Below the pieces are notes generated by a model, which ran no database searches, was not told where the DNA came from, and saw only the letters and a program-made list of their open reading frames with translations. A stretch of DNA of 64,000 nucleotides from an uncultured Clostridia bacterium (GTDB lineage Bacteria; Bacillota; Clostridia; Oscillospirales; Oscillospiraceae), in NCBI GenBank assembly GCA_947165595.1, contig CAMVAV010000001.1:1-64000 (forward strand), written 5' to 3'. The translations under genes were made by a program, and so were the position numbers. Shown piece by piece: positions 1-8,495 of the stretch (position 1 is its first letter; each line of letters opens with the position of its first letter).

Positions 1-24
1 AAAAACATTAATCATTTTTGCACC

Positions 25-978
25 TCATTCATGTTGATCGGTAATTATCCCGTCCGGTGTGATATACAGCCAATTATCTTCATAAATGTCGATTGGTTGG
101 TCATCCCGCTGCATCCACCTGGTCGGAGCCAGCACGATCTTATTCGGATTTTTGGAAAGATGCTGAACCCACCAGCTGAAGGTTGAATTGTGGATAATAA
201 AGTGTTTGCAGGAGGACATGAGACGGATTTTTTCCCAAATGGGATTTCCGTCGGTTTCAAAATACACCTCTCCGTCGATTTTAAGATTGCTCCGGCACCA
301 CGCCACGTCATCTGAAAAGATGAAAAAAACCGGATGCTCGACTTTGCTTTTGATGTATTCAATTCCTCGATAAAAGTAGGAAACGTCGTAAGTGTATACA
401 TCACTGATGTCCGGATTCTCGATATCCTGACGCTTAATAGTAATACAAACCGACTCCGTGTCGCTGATCTTCTTCAGCAGTTCTCGGTTCTGCTCCAGAG
501 GCGGATGCTTTGGCAAAAGCTCGTCCTTTATTTTGTCATCAATTTTGAAAAAATACTTTGGCGATTCAAAATATCCTTGAATAAGGATTGTTTTTGCCTT
601 AGTCGCAGAAAACGGATAATAGGCCGCATCAAAATAGTAAACGCCCAAGTATGGGAGCCAATGCGCCAGACGAAGCATGAAACGATAGGTTCTCTTTTGA
701 AAATCCCCGAGTCGGAAAACCCGCCGCCATTTACCAATCAGGCGAAATATAATGTCCTTCGATGTCCCCTTTAGATCGTACGTATAGTCAACCGTGCTGA
801 AATCCTTCAGCAAATTATCGCTTCCCGCCCACAACTTGTCGCCCATGGCTCGAACGAGGCTATAGTTGATTACAAGGTCAGCACCAGTCTTTTCCTGAAG
901 GCTTCTGGCAAAGGCATACTGAAAAAACTGATTTCCGCATGCACCGTTAATATACAAATATATCGTCTGTTTTACCAT
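25..978 (-). CDS. GT11 family glycosyltransferase (alpha-1,2-fucosyltransferase-like)
   Basis: This is predicted to transfer a fucosyl (or similar deoxy-sugar) residue from a GDP-sugar to a growing surface glycan in the cytoplasm. The N-terminus carries the GT11 signature GACGNQFFQYAFARSL and the C-terminal part the conserved HNSTFSWW motif; a length of 317 residues is normal for the family. I place the start at the ATG at 978, which has GGAG just upstream. An upstream TTG at 1008 would overlap the preceding gene. It is the last complete gene of the glycan operon, following the gmhA-like gene by about 26 bases. The acceptor cannot be read from sequence, and no GDP-fucose synthesis genes lie in the window. 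A GDP-deoxyheptose donor is therefore an untested alternative. Confidence 0.88.
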   Translation of the reverse strand: MVKQTIYLYINGACGNQFFQYAFARSLQEKTGADLVINYSLVRAMGDKLWAGSDNLLKDFSTVDYTYDLKGTSKDIIFRLIGKWRRVFRLGDFQKRTYRFMLRLAHWLPYLGVYYFDAAYYPFSATKAKTILIQGYFESPKYFFKIDDKIKDELLPKHPPLEQNRELLKKISDTESVCITIKRQDIENPDISDVYTYDVSYFYRGIEYIKSKVEHPVFFIFSDDVAWCRSNLKIDGEVYFETDGNPIWEKIRLMSSCKHFIIHNSTFSWWVQHLSKNPNKIVLAPTRWMQRDDQPIDIYEDNWLYITPDGIITDQHE

Positions 979-1004
979 GCTGTTTCTCCACGAGGCAACC
1001 AGTC

Positions 1005-1571
1005 TCAATCCTTATCGTACGCCAAAATGTACATCATCAAATGATCGTACATCAAATGCAGATCTTCAGCAATCTGCATATTGTCAATCGGCACATGAAG
1101 GCTGATGTCCGCCAATTCTTTAACTTTCCCGCCGGAATAACCTGTAAGTCCGATCACCGTATTCCCTTGCTCCTTCGCATAACGCGCCGCGCGTACCACA
1201 TTCTCGCTGTTTCCGCTGCCGGAAATCGCAAGGAGGATATCCCCTTTCCTTAGCCGTCCAACCAGCGGCGTCCGAAAAATCTCCTCATAACTGATATCAT
1301 TCGCAATTGCCATCATAGACGAAATGTTGTCGCTGAGGCAGACAAAGTTGTACTTCTTCTCATAGAATTCACTGACGCCCTTATTGAAATCCCCCGTAAA
1401 ATGTGACGCCGTGGAGGCGCTGCCGCCGTTCCCGCAGATGTATACGGTATGTCCGGCCTCACGTGCCGTCTCCAGCGCATTCATGGCACGGTTAATCTCT
1501 GTGACGTCCAGACTCCGCATCACTTCAATTTCTTGCTCAATATAGCGAGCAATCTTATCAGTATAATCCAT
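1005..1571 (-). CDS. gmhA: SIS-domain phosphoheptose isomerase (GmhA-like, copy 1)
   Basis: This is predicted to convert sedoheptulose 7-phosphate to D-glycero-D-manno-heptose 7-phosphate, the first step of nucleotide-heptose synthesis. The 188 residues form one SIS domain with the sugar-phosphate loops CGNGGSASTASHF and ISGSGNSENV, and a C-terminal helix containing EDLHLMYDH where GmhA proteins carry catalytic Glu/His. It sits directly downstream of the hddC-gmhB fusion (stop at 1593), which fits a pathway operon. It is more divergent from classical GmhA than the second copy at 9519-10178 (for example ASTASHFTGDF where AADAEHIAGEL is more usual). A change in substrate is therefore possible. 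Confidence 0.82.
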   Translation of the reverse strand: MDYTDKIARYIEQEIEVMRSLDVTEINRAMNALETAREAGHTVYICGNGGSASTASHFTGDFNKGVSEFYEKKYNFVCLSDNISSMMAIANDISYEEIFRTPLVGRLRKGDILLAISGSGNSENVVRAARYAKEQGNTVIGLTGYSGGKVKELADISLHVPIDNMQIAEDLHLMYDHLMMYILAYDKD

Positions 1572-1592
1572 CCCGCAGCAGCCCTTTCTTTT

Positions 1593-2882
1593 TCAGCGCT
1601 TCAGTATTTCATTCACCGCATCCAACAGATTGTCCGCTTCCAATTCCGCTTTTGCATCGTATCTCCCATCTTTTCCCGCCTCGCCCGTTCGAAGCAGGGC
1701 GGTATGCATCCCGGCGTTGCATCCGGTCTGGATATCCATTGTGGAATCTCCGATGTACCACGATGCAGACAAGTTTATATTATGCTGTTCCGCGGCACTT
1801 GTTAACAGGCCGGTTTTTGGCTTGCGGCAATCGCAGTTTATCTTCAGCTCCGGTATTTCACCGGCAAATCCTCTGTCCGGATGGTGCGGGCAGAAATACA
1901 AATCATCCAGAAAAGCTCCCTGCCTGCCCAGCTCACTTTCCAGCTTCCTGTGGATAGTGTCCAACTCATCCATAGTACACTCACCCCTTGCAACGACCGG
2001 CTGATTGGTCGCAACAATGGCAAGATACGACGACTCGTTGACCCGGCGGATCGCCTCCGCCGCGCCGGGCAAGAGTTCCAGCTGCTCCGCATTCCTAAGA
2101 AAACCGACAAGCCGGTTGATGGTGCCATCCCTATCCAGAAAAATCGCCTTTTGCCGGTTCCGCAGGCTCCGCTGCGCGACCAAGCCGCTTTTGACGTCCC
2201 GTTCCACCGCCTGAAGGCGGTCCGGCGTCCCCATATCCTTGACATATTCGGTGGAGCGATAAACGTAGACGCCTTGTCCGAGCAAAGGCGAGATAACATT
2301 CTTCTCCAGATCAAGCCTGACCGGCTCCCGGACGGTATCCAACACGTCAGGGCTGACACAGTACAGTCCCGCGTTGGTCAGATTGTGGTAGTAAAAATCA
2401 CGCGGATCTCTTTTGGAGAGAATACACTTCACGCGATGTTCCGTATCCTCAACAATCACGTCGCTGTCATAGGGATGGGAATTGGGATGACCGAACAGAG
2501 TAATCCGCGCGCCACATGCTTTGTGGAACGCCATAAAGCGCTCAAAATCCACATCGAGCATCAAATCTCCAAACAGCAGCAGGAAATTCTCCCGAACACG
2601 TTCCTTTAGGTAGTAAAACGCGCCTGCCGTGCCGAGAGGCGTGGCCTCTTCCACATAGTCGATTCGGACGCCAAAGCGTTCTCCGCTGCCAAAATAGCTC
2701 CGTACGCTCTCTTTCCGATAACCGACAATCAGTATGATCTCACGGACGCCGCTCTTTTTCAGGCTTTCGATCTGGTATTCCAGGATTGGTTTTCCGCATA
2801 CGGGAAACATCGGCTTAGGAATATCCTGTGCAATGCTTTGCAGCCTGGTTCCCTTGCCGCCCGCCATAATGACAGCTTTCAT
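1593..2882 (-). CDS. Bifunctional heptose-1-phosphate guanylyltransferase / heptose bisphosphate 7-phosphatase (HddC-GmhB fusion)
   Basis: Two enzymes are joined in 429 residues. Residues 1 to about 230 are a nucleotidyltransferase of the HddC type, with the NTP-binding start MKAVIMAGGKGTRL and the metal-binding LFGDLMLDVD. Residues about 243 to 429 are a HAD phosphatase of the GmhB type, with nucleophile motif FLDRDGTIN, the zinc-loop pattern CPHHPD...CDCRKPKTG and the acidic motif GDSTMD. Together they would remove the 7-phosphate from heptose 1,7-bisphosphate and then activate heptose 1-phosphate with GTP, giving GDP-D-glycero-alpha-D-manno-heptose. The gene begins one base after the epimerase stop, implying coupled translation. 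The nucleotide (GTP rather than ATP) is inferred from the HddA partners. This is the only intact HddC and GmhB activity in the window. Confidence 0.88.
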   Translation of the reverse strand: MKAVIMAGGKGTRLQSIAQDIPKPMFPVCGKPILEYQIESLKKSGVREIILIVGYRKESVRSYFGSGERFGVRIDYVEEATPLGTAGAFYYLKERVRENFLLLFGDLMLDVDFERFMAFHKACGARITLFGHPNSHPYDSDVIVEDTEHRVKCILSKRDPRDFYYHNLTNAGLYCVSPDVLDTVREPVRLDLEKNVISPLLGQGVYVYRSTEYVKDMGTPDRLQAVERDVKSGLVAQRSLRNRQKAIFLDRDGTINRLVGFLRNAEQLELLPGAAEAIRRVNESSYLAIVATNQPVVARGECTMDELDTIHRKLESELGRQGAFLDDLYFCPHHPDRGFAGEIPELKINCDCRKPKTGLLTSAAEQHNINLSASWYIGDSTMDIQTGCNAGMHTALLRTGEAGKDGRYDAKAELEADNLLDAVNEILKR

Positions 2883-2883
2883 A

Positions 2884-3867
2884 CTACCTCGTTTTCAACG
2901 CAACAGCGTCCCGGACACTTTGCCGCACCGCCTCATCCGACGTATGTTTTGGTGTCCAGCCCGTTGCCAGAACCTTTGAAATATCATAGTGGAAGCGCGG
3001 CACGTCGCCTTTCCAGCCCCGATCGCCGCCCGTATAGCGAAACGCAACGTTATGCAGTCCCAATTCCTCGGTTACGATCTCCGCAATACGTGTGACGCTT
3101 GTGCCCTCTCCGTTGACAGAGATGTTGTAGACCTCCTGGCCCGCTGGGAATTCTTCCGTCAAACGCATAATGGCGTTCACAAGGTCCAGCACGTAAATAT
3201 AAGGCTTGCACTGCTTGCCGTTGCCCAAGATCTCCAGCTCAAGCGGGTTTTGCCCCAGCTTTCGGATAAAGTCATAGATTACCCCGTGCGTCAGGCGTGG
3301 TCCAATGACATTGGGAAAGCGAAAAACGACCGCACTCATGTCGCACATGGAAACATAGGAGGAAATCAGTGCCTCCGAAGCGAGCTTTGCCCCGCCATAG
3401 TAGGATACCGGCGCAAGGCCTCCCGTCGTCTCCGTCAGCGCCACATCCGGCATCTCACCATAAACCGCGGAAGTTGACGCAAAAAACAGCTTCTTCACGC
3501 CGGACCCGCGCATCCCCTCCAACAGCGCGCGCGTGGTTAGGAGCGTATCGTTGAAATCAATGTCCGGCTCTCTGCCGCCCTTCTGGATATCGGAGTTCGC
3601 CGCCAGATGGTAAACGACGTCGATCTGATGTTCGGCGAAGATCGCATCAACCTGCCTTTGATCGGCAAGCTCTGCCTCACGGAAGCAAAATCGCTCCAAA
3701 AGGCCGGTATTTCCCTGCAAATGGTGAAGATTGCTGTCGCCCATGATAAGCTTGTCCGCGCAGATCACGCGATGCCCCGCAGTCAAAAGCGCATCGATCA
3801 AATGGCTCCCGATAAAGCCCGCGCCACCGGCTACAAGAATGGTTTTTTCGTTTGTTGCTTCTCGCAT
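2884..3867 (-). CDS. NAD-dependent epimerase/dehydratase (extended SDR) of nucleotide-sugar metabolism
   Basis: This is an extended short-chain dehydrogenase acting on a nucleotide sugar, probably the GDP-heptose made by its neighbours. The Rossmann glycine motif GGAGFIGSH is at the N-terminus. The catalytic Ser region (FASTSAVYGE) and the YxxxK pair (YYGGAKLAS) are intact, and the 327-residue length suits UDP-glucose 4-epimerase-like and dehydratase relatives. The start is taken as the ATG at 3867, preceded by AGGTG; a GTG at 3876 is also open. Its place directly before the hddC-gmhB fusion suggests modification of the heptose (epimerisation or 4,6-dehydration). The precise reaction cannot be assigned from motifs alone. 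Confidence 0.82.
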   Translation of the reverse strand: MREATNEKTILVAGGAGFIGSHLIDALLTAGHRVICADKLIMGDSNLHHLQGNTGLLERFCFREAELADQRQVDAIFAEHQIDVVYHLAANSDIQKGGREPDIDFNDTLLTTRALLEGMRGSGVKKLFFASTSAVYGEMPDVALTETTGGLAPVSYYGGAKLASEALISSYVSMCDMSAVVFRFPNVIGPRLTHGVIYDFIRKLGQNPLELEILGNGKQCKPYIYVLDLVNAIMRLTEEFPAGQEVYNISVNGEGTSVTRIAEIVTEELGLHNVAFRYTGGDRGWKGDVPRFHYDISKVLATGWTPKHTSDEAVRQSVRDAVALKTR

Positions 3868-3894
3868 ATTCTGCACCTATAATGATTTGTATTG

Positions 3895-4953
3895 TCAAGG
3901 GGACAGCCTGCGTTTCAGTTTATCCATCTTTGCGGTATAAACCAAAGCAGCGGTTTCCCGGAAAATATAGGATCTGTCGCGCGGTGTAACTGCTTCCTTC
4001 CATTTCCTGAGCAGACTGCTGTCATGTTCATGCTTATACAGCAGCAGAGCTTTGACCGTGTATTGATATGCCAGTTCTCTTCGCAAGCTGTCAGCGTCAA
4101 GGATTCCGGTTTTCTTATTCTCTTCGGAAACCTTTTTTATAAAAGATACATATCTGTCAGCTTCATAAATACGCCCTATGTCATTCCACAAAGCAAACAG
4201 CGTATGCTCCTCTTCAGAAAACTCGCCGATTGCATCAAACAGCTTCATACGGGCTTGCAAATCCCACTCTTTCATCTTGTCCGATAAAACGGCGCTTGCT
4301 TGCGTTTCAGATACACGGTAATCAAGAAGCACATTTGGCAATTGATCAATGCTTCCACCATGAATCACAGCATCCACCCATAGGTGATAGTCCTCAGAAC
4401 CGCGTATCTCTTCGTTGTATTTTATATGATTGGTCCTTAAAAACGATTTACGCATAAACGCAGTAGGATGAGCAATACCAGCGTTCTCAAACAGCAGTCT
4501 GGCAGCCCGCCTCTCCGGGGTTTTCCCACGTTTGTTGAATTCTGTTCGCCTGCTGTCCATGATTTGGATCGTCGCGCCGAGAATATCGATTTTCGGATGT
4601 GCCTCCATGTAAGCTAGCTGTTCCTCAAATCGGCGAGGATAGGAAAAATCATCCGCATCCATTCTTGCTATGTATTGCCCCTTGGCACGCTCAAGTCCCA
4701 TATTCAGTGATTTCGGAAGGCCGTAGCGGGGCGGTGTATTCACAATTTGAATCCTTGGGTCATCCAAATTGGAAAAAAACTCCTGGACACCATCCTTTTC
4801 GACTGGCTCGTAGAGAACAAGAAGTTCAAAACAGCTATAAGTCTGCTCGCATATGCTCTTCACAGAAGTTGCTAGTTCTTCTATTCTCGGTCGAAATACT
4901 GGCAATAGAACAGAAATCAGTGTTTTTTCTGTCTCGTTCCGTTTTATATCCAT
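3895..4953 (-). CDS. Glycosyltransferase family 2
   Basis: This is predicted to add one sugar to the lipid-linked glycan at the cytoplasmic membrane face. The GT-A fold begins with ISVLLPVFRPRIEEL and has the metal-binding DxD region as RMDADDFSYPRRFEEQ. The acceptor-side region includes GSEDYHLWVDA, the ED motif of processive-type GT2 enzymes. The 352-residue protein lacks obvious membrane spans, so it is probably peripheral. It lies between the hddA copy 1 gene (15 bases upstream) and the epimerase gene. Donor and linkage are unknown. Confidence 0.85.
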   Translation of the reverse strand: MDIKRNETEKTLISVLLPVFRPRIEELATSVKSICEQTYSCFELLVLYEPVEKDGVQEFFSNLDDPRIQIVNTPPRYGLPKSLNMGLERAKGQYIARMDADDFSYPRRFEEQLAYMEAHPKIDILGATIQIMDSRRTEFNKRGKTPERRAARLLFENAGIAHPTAFMRKSFLRTNHIKYNEEIRGSEDYHLWVDAVIHGGSIDQLPNVLLDYRVSETQASAVLSDKMKEWDLQARMKLFDAIGEFSEEEHTLFALWNDIGRIYEADRYVSFIKKVSEENKKTGILDADSLRRELAYQYTVKALLLYKHEHDSSLLRKWKEAVTPRDRSYIFRETAALVYTAKMDKLKRRLSP

Positions 4954-4968
4954 ATTTTCCGGATACCC

Positions 4969-5961
4969 TCATCTGCAAAGATGTGTTTTATTCCCAATAT
5001 ATACGATGGTACTGCCCTGTCCGTCAAAACGCATCGGCAATTCCGGGAGGCATAAGCTTGCCTTCAATCTGTTACGCTCCTGCTCATGGACGTAGAATAA
5101 CAGAAAGCCTCCGCCTCCCGCGCCAAGCAGCTTTCCGCCCAATGCGCCGTTTTTCATCGCGGTTTCGTAATACTCATCAATCATCGGATTACTAATTCCA
5201 GAGGCTAGCGTCCGTTTCAGCTTCCAGCTTTCATCCAGCAATTCCCCCATCGCATCAATGTTTCCTCTGGTAAGCTGATTGCGCAGTTCTTTTGCCAATT
5301 CACACATTCGAAGCTGATTCTGCTCTTTGCCGCCATGCGAGGTGTTCGTTCCCTGTTCCATAAGGATATTTGCGGCCGCATGCACGCCTCCAACGTAAAA
5401 CATAATCAGGTTGCTTTGCAGCGACTTATATTTTTCATGCTCCATTAGAACCGGCTCAACATACACCATGCCGTCACGGTTAAACGTATAAAAATTCAGT
5501 CCTCCATAGGCCGCGGCGTATTGATCCTGCTTGCCGATAGGCTTGTGAAGCTGCTCAATCTCCAACTCACAGGCTTGTTCCGCAAGCATTTCTTTTGAAA
5601 CATACTTACCAGTATAGGCGTACAGTGCATGAAGCACGCCCACCGTAAAGGAACTGGAGGATCCAAGCCCAGTCCCGGCAGGGACGTCCGCCGTACTGGT
5701 AATCTCGACGCCCTGCAAATGAAATGCCTTCAGAATTTCCCGATAATATTCATGATCAATATCGTTCAGATTGGTTACGATTTCTGTTTTGGAGTATTTG
5801 AGCGCCGTTTTTTTTGAGTCAAAGGATGGATGAACGGAGATATACATATACTTGTCAATCCCCGTACTTAAACAACAGCCCCCATGCCTCTTATAAAACG
5901 AAGGCAAATCGCTTCCGCCGCCGCAGAAGCTCACCCGAAACGGCGTTCTGGATATGATCAT
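4969..5961 (-). CDS. hddA: GHMP kinase, D-glycero-D-manno-heptose 7-phosphate kinase-like (HddA, copy 1)
   Basis: This is predicted to phosphorylate heptose 7-phosphate at C1 to give the alpha-1,7-bisphosphate, the HddA step. The sequence begins IISRTPFRVSFCGGGSDLPSF, has the GHMP ATP-binding loop PAGTGLGSSSSFTVG, and the C-terminal GGKLLGAGGGGFLLFY motif. A length of 330 residues is typical. The ATG at 5961 is chosen because GGAG and AAGG lie just upstream; the frame is open back to a TTG at 5976. A second paralogue occurs at 10233-11255. The two differ enough that different substrates (for example fucose-like versus heptose phosphate) are conceivable, but the heptose neighbours favour HddA. 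Confidence 0.85.
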   Translation of the reverse strand: MIISRTPFRVSFCGGGSDLPSFYKRHGGCCLSTGIDKYMYISVHPSFDSKKTALKYSKTEIVTNLNDIDHEYYREILKAFHLQGVEITSTADVPAGTGLGSSSSFTVGVLHALYAYTGKYVSKEMLAEQACELEIEQLHKPIGKQDQYAAAYGGLNFYTFNRDGMVYVEPVLMEHEKYKSLQSNLIMFYVGGVHAAANILMEQGTNTSHGGKEQNQLRMCELAKELRNQLTRGNIDAMGELLDESWKLKRTLASGISNPMIDEYYETAMKNGALGGKLLGAGGGGFLLFYVHEQERNRLKASLCLPELPMRFDGQGSTIVYIGNKTHLCR

Positions 5962-6296
5962 TTCCCTTGTCTCCAAATCGTCAGATAAAATTCAATGAAA
6001 TTCGCTTCGGATATAGCATCGTTGAATCATTGTTTTACACTGTTGCACCTGCACATAATATTTTTATGTCCCGATTAAGTAGCCGCGCGCAGAAACACAA
6101 AAACGCATGGCGCATATCGTCCTGCTTTTCATCGCGTGAAAAAAAGCGGATCCCACCGATATCCGTATTCAGAAAACGATTCCGTACAGCGTTTCCCAAG
6201 CTGACCGTACCGCCTGTAATCATCAGCGTTTTACCAGAAAACACGCTTTCGCTTCTCGCCTGATTCCCGGGTTGTATTATACAACCGTACTTATAA
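5962..6296. other. Gap inside the glycan operon holding only a gene remnant
   Basis: This 335-base stretch separates the GT2 gene from hddA copy 1, whereas other gaps in the operon are only a few to about 60 bases. Apart from the dehydratase remnant at 6035-6244 I see no intact reading frame, terminator or promoter in it. It is AT-rich, like the rest of the operon. Confidence 0.6.
6035..6244 (-). pseudogene. 5' remnant of a FnlA/CapE-type UDP-GlcNAc 4,6-dehydratase
   Basis: The first 40 or so codons read as the start of a FnlA/CapE/FlaA1-type sugar dehydratase: FSGKTLMITGGTVSLGNAV, then RFLNTDIGGIRFFSRDEKQDDMR. After that the frame loses family character and stops at 6035, so about nine tenths of the gene is missing. 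The Rossmann glycine expected at the fifth position of ITGGTGS is valine here, so decay has also hit the retained part. It starts at a GTG with a weak SD, in line with the operon. It is best explained as a leftover from an ancestral glycan cluster. Confidence 0.72.
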
Positions 6297-7283
6297 TCAT
6301 TTAATATGGTTTAACCGTTTCTCGCGTTTTCCAATCATTCGAAATGTCCATGTTTTTCCAAGAACGGCAAGCATAATCCGCAAAAGCTTTTCCCTTCTTC
6401 GTACGCCATATGTAAGTAAAAATCTGTATTTCTCGAGAAACCCAAAATGCTCCTTCCAGCATTTTTCCGGCAGCATAGCAGTCCAAAACGCTGACATGGA
6501 ATAATGCTGCGCTATCGCGCGATAATATGGCATTCGATTATTGTTTGGTATGTTGTTCTCAATCAATTCGAGCGCTCTCTCGGTATTGCCTTCCATATCG
6601 TATACATTGCGATCTGATACAACATGTGAAATACTGTTTGCGCGCTGTCTGTAAACATAAGGAGCGGTACGATAAACCAAATATTTTTGCGCACAAAGTG
6701 CAAGCCTGATGCTCCATACCATGTCTTCGCTTAAAACGTTCTCGTCAAAAAACAGTATTTCGGGGTTTATCATACTTGCTCTGAATGTCATAAAGCAGGC
6801 GCTGATGGTATAGAGGTTGTCCCTGATCAACTCCGAAAAATCGCAAATTCGAAATTCTTCTTTGATATTTGGAAGGCATTCCCGATATTCGTGAATAGAT
6901 TCATCGTATTTTACATGGCCAAATGCAAGCACATCAACTTCCGGATAATCGTTGAGGAGCTTTTCAAAATTGCGCAAGCATAAAGGTGTATTTAAATAAT
7001 CATCGGAATCGACATACAACACATATTTTCCACGAATATAGGGAGCCGCATAATTACGCGCATTTGCTAAGCCGCCATTTTCCTTATGAAACACACGAAC
7101 ATTTGGGTTTGACGAATAGTCATCGCATATTTTGCCCGAGTTATCCGTAGAACCGTCATCAATTATAATCAACTCAAAGCTGGTTTCCTGCTGAAATAAG
7201 ATACTCTCAATACATTGCCTCACATAAGGCTCTACATTATAAACCGGTACAACAACAGAGAAAAAAGGAGGGCGCTCATCCAT
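6297..7283 (-). CDS. Glycosyltransferase family 2
   Basis: This GT-A glycosyltransferase is predicted to act in building the surface repeat unit. The start FFSVVVPVYNVEPYVRQCIESI, the nucleotide site IIDDGSTDNSG, the KENGGLANARN segment and the DxD motif LYVDSDDYL are all intact. A length of 328 residues suits a single-domain capsular GT2. The ATG at 7283 lies six bases beyond the stop of the upstream GT4 gene; a GTG at 7301 overlaps that gene and is less likely. It is followed by the gap carrying the dehydratase remnant. Sugar specificity is not deducible. Confidence 0.87.
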   Translation of the reverse strand: MDERPPFFSVVVPVYNVEPYVRQCIESILFQQETSFELIIIDDGSTDNSGKICDDYSSNPNVRVFHKENGGLANARNYAAPYIRGKYVLYVDSDDYLNTPLCLRNFEKLLNDYPEVDVLAFGHVKYDESIHEYRECLPNIKEEFRICDFSELIRDNLYTISACFMTFRASMINPEILFFDENVLSEDMVWSIRLALCAQKYLVYRTAPYVYRQRANSISHVVSDRNVYDMEGNTERALELIENNIPNNNRMPYYRAIAQHYSMSAFWTAMLPEKCWKEHFGFLEKYRFLLTYGVRRREKLLRIMLAVLGKTWTFRMIGKREKRLNHIK

Positions 7284-7288
7284 GGCAA

Positions 7289-8494
7289 TTATGACTCCCA
7301 CAGTTCATTCAGTTTTTTAATCTCCACACTCATGTCCAGCGGATGCTTTTCCAGCCACTGCGAATACCGAGTTCGCAGTTCCTTATCAACTATTAACTGT
7401 TCAATAGCGTCCGCAATATGCTCCGGCTCAAAGTCGGTGATTGTTCCGTTGGTGCCGTCAATAAGCTGATCTTCCACCGTAGAAAACCGAGTGGATACGA
7501 TCGGCAAATTAAATTGCTTTGCTTCGTCCAATACAATCGGCTTTCCTTCGGAATATGAGGTTAAAACAAAAATATCCGCCGCTTTGTAGTATGGATAGGG
7601 ATTGTCCTGCCGCCCCTCAAAGAGGAACACATCATCCAGTCCGTACTCTTTTACCATAGCACTGAGCTTTGCTTTCAGAGGCCCCTCTCCCAGCACATGC
7701 CACCTAAAGTCAAGGCCGCGCTTTACAAGTATGCGGCAAGCCTCAATAGAATTTTCATATCCCTTTCTGTTTTCCAGAGTCCCGACGGACAAAACATAAT
7801 ATGAAAAATCCGTCTTTGATATCGAAGCAAGTGCAGCCATCTGATACAGTTTATCCCGCAAAACCAAATTATGAATAACCATGCATGTGCTGTCCAACAC
7901 CGGATATAATTCCCGGACATGTTCTTTTGCCGTTTCAGCAACAAGCACAAGCCTGTCCAACTGACGCCAGTAAGACAACTCAAACGCTTCATCCCGCGTA
8001 AAATTCTTTACATCGCCATGATACCACGCATATTTTCTCCCCGCGTGGATTTTATCTATCATCATACAGCAGCCGATTTCCCCAACGAAATCCACCGCAA
8101 TATCAAACGCTTCTTCATACGATGGGTATCTTTTTTTCATTCTGTTCCAGAATCGGTGCCTTCCGACCTCCATCGTCCCCGCGCGCTTTCCGTCAAACAG
8201 CGACAAAAGATACGCAAGGATAAACGACGGGCGCATGATATTCGATCGCAAAAACATCCTGACATCTTTACGCTGCATCAGATGCCAACGATAATAATCC
8301 GGTGCTTTCAATCTATGTACCTGTTTCGGTACCAAAAAATCCCATATTCCTGCGTCTTCCGTATATGGCATATAATATACATCGTATTTATCGTAATCCA
8401 TTACGGACAAAACGGAGAGCAATGCCTTTTCAACGCCGCCGCAGCGCATAGGTTTCGAGGTAAAAAGAATCTTCTTTTTTTGCGCTGCCTGCAT
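7289..8494 (-). CDS. Glycosyltransferase family 4 (GT-B fold)
   Basis: This 401-residue GT-B enzyme probably uses a nucleotide sugar retained in the C-terminal Rossmann domain. The N-terminus ILFTSKPMRCGGVEKAL matches the glycine-rich acceptor loop of GT4 proteins. The C-terminal half has SVGTLENRKGYENSIEA and the signature SYSEGKPIVLDEAKQFNLPIV with the EGxPxxxxEA donor-site motif. AGGAGG precedes the ATG. The gene begins two bases after the stop of the upstream GT2 gene, so translation is likely coupled. Substrate unknown. Confidence 0.88.
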   Translation of the reverse strand: MQAAQKKKILFTSKPMRCGGVEKALLSVLSVMDYDKYDVYYMPYTEDAGIWDFLVPKQVHRLKAPDYYRWHLMQRKDVRMFLRSNIMRPSFILAYLLSLFDGKRAGTMEVGRHRFWNRMKKRYPSYEEAFDIAVDFVGEIGCCMMIDKIHAGRKYAWYHGDVKNFTRDEAFELSYWRQLDRLVLVAETAKEHVRELYPVLDSTCMVIHNLVLRDKLYQMAALASISKTDFSYYVLSVGTLENRKGYENSIEACRILVKRGLDFRWHVLGEGPLKAKLSAMVKEYGLDDVFLFEGRQDNPYPYYKAADIFVLTSYSEGKPIVLDEAKQFNLPIVSTRFSTVEDQLIDGTNGTITDFEPEHIADAIEQLIVDKELRTRYSQWLEKHPLDMSVEIKKLNELWES

Positions 8495-8495
8495 T

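Noticed and set aside
1..24. Sequence left of the fucosyltransferase gene
   Set aside because: Only 24 bases; too short to judge whether the operon continues or ends.
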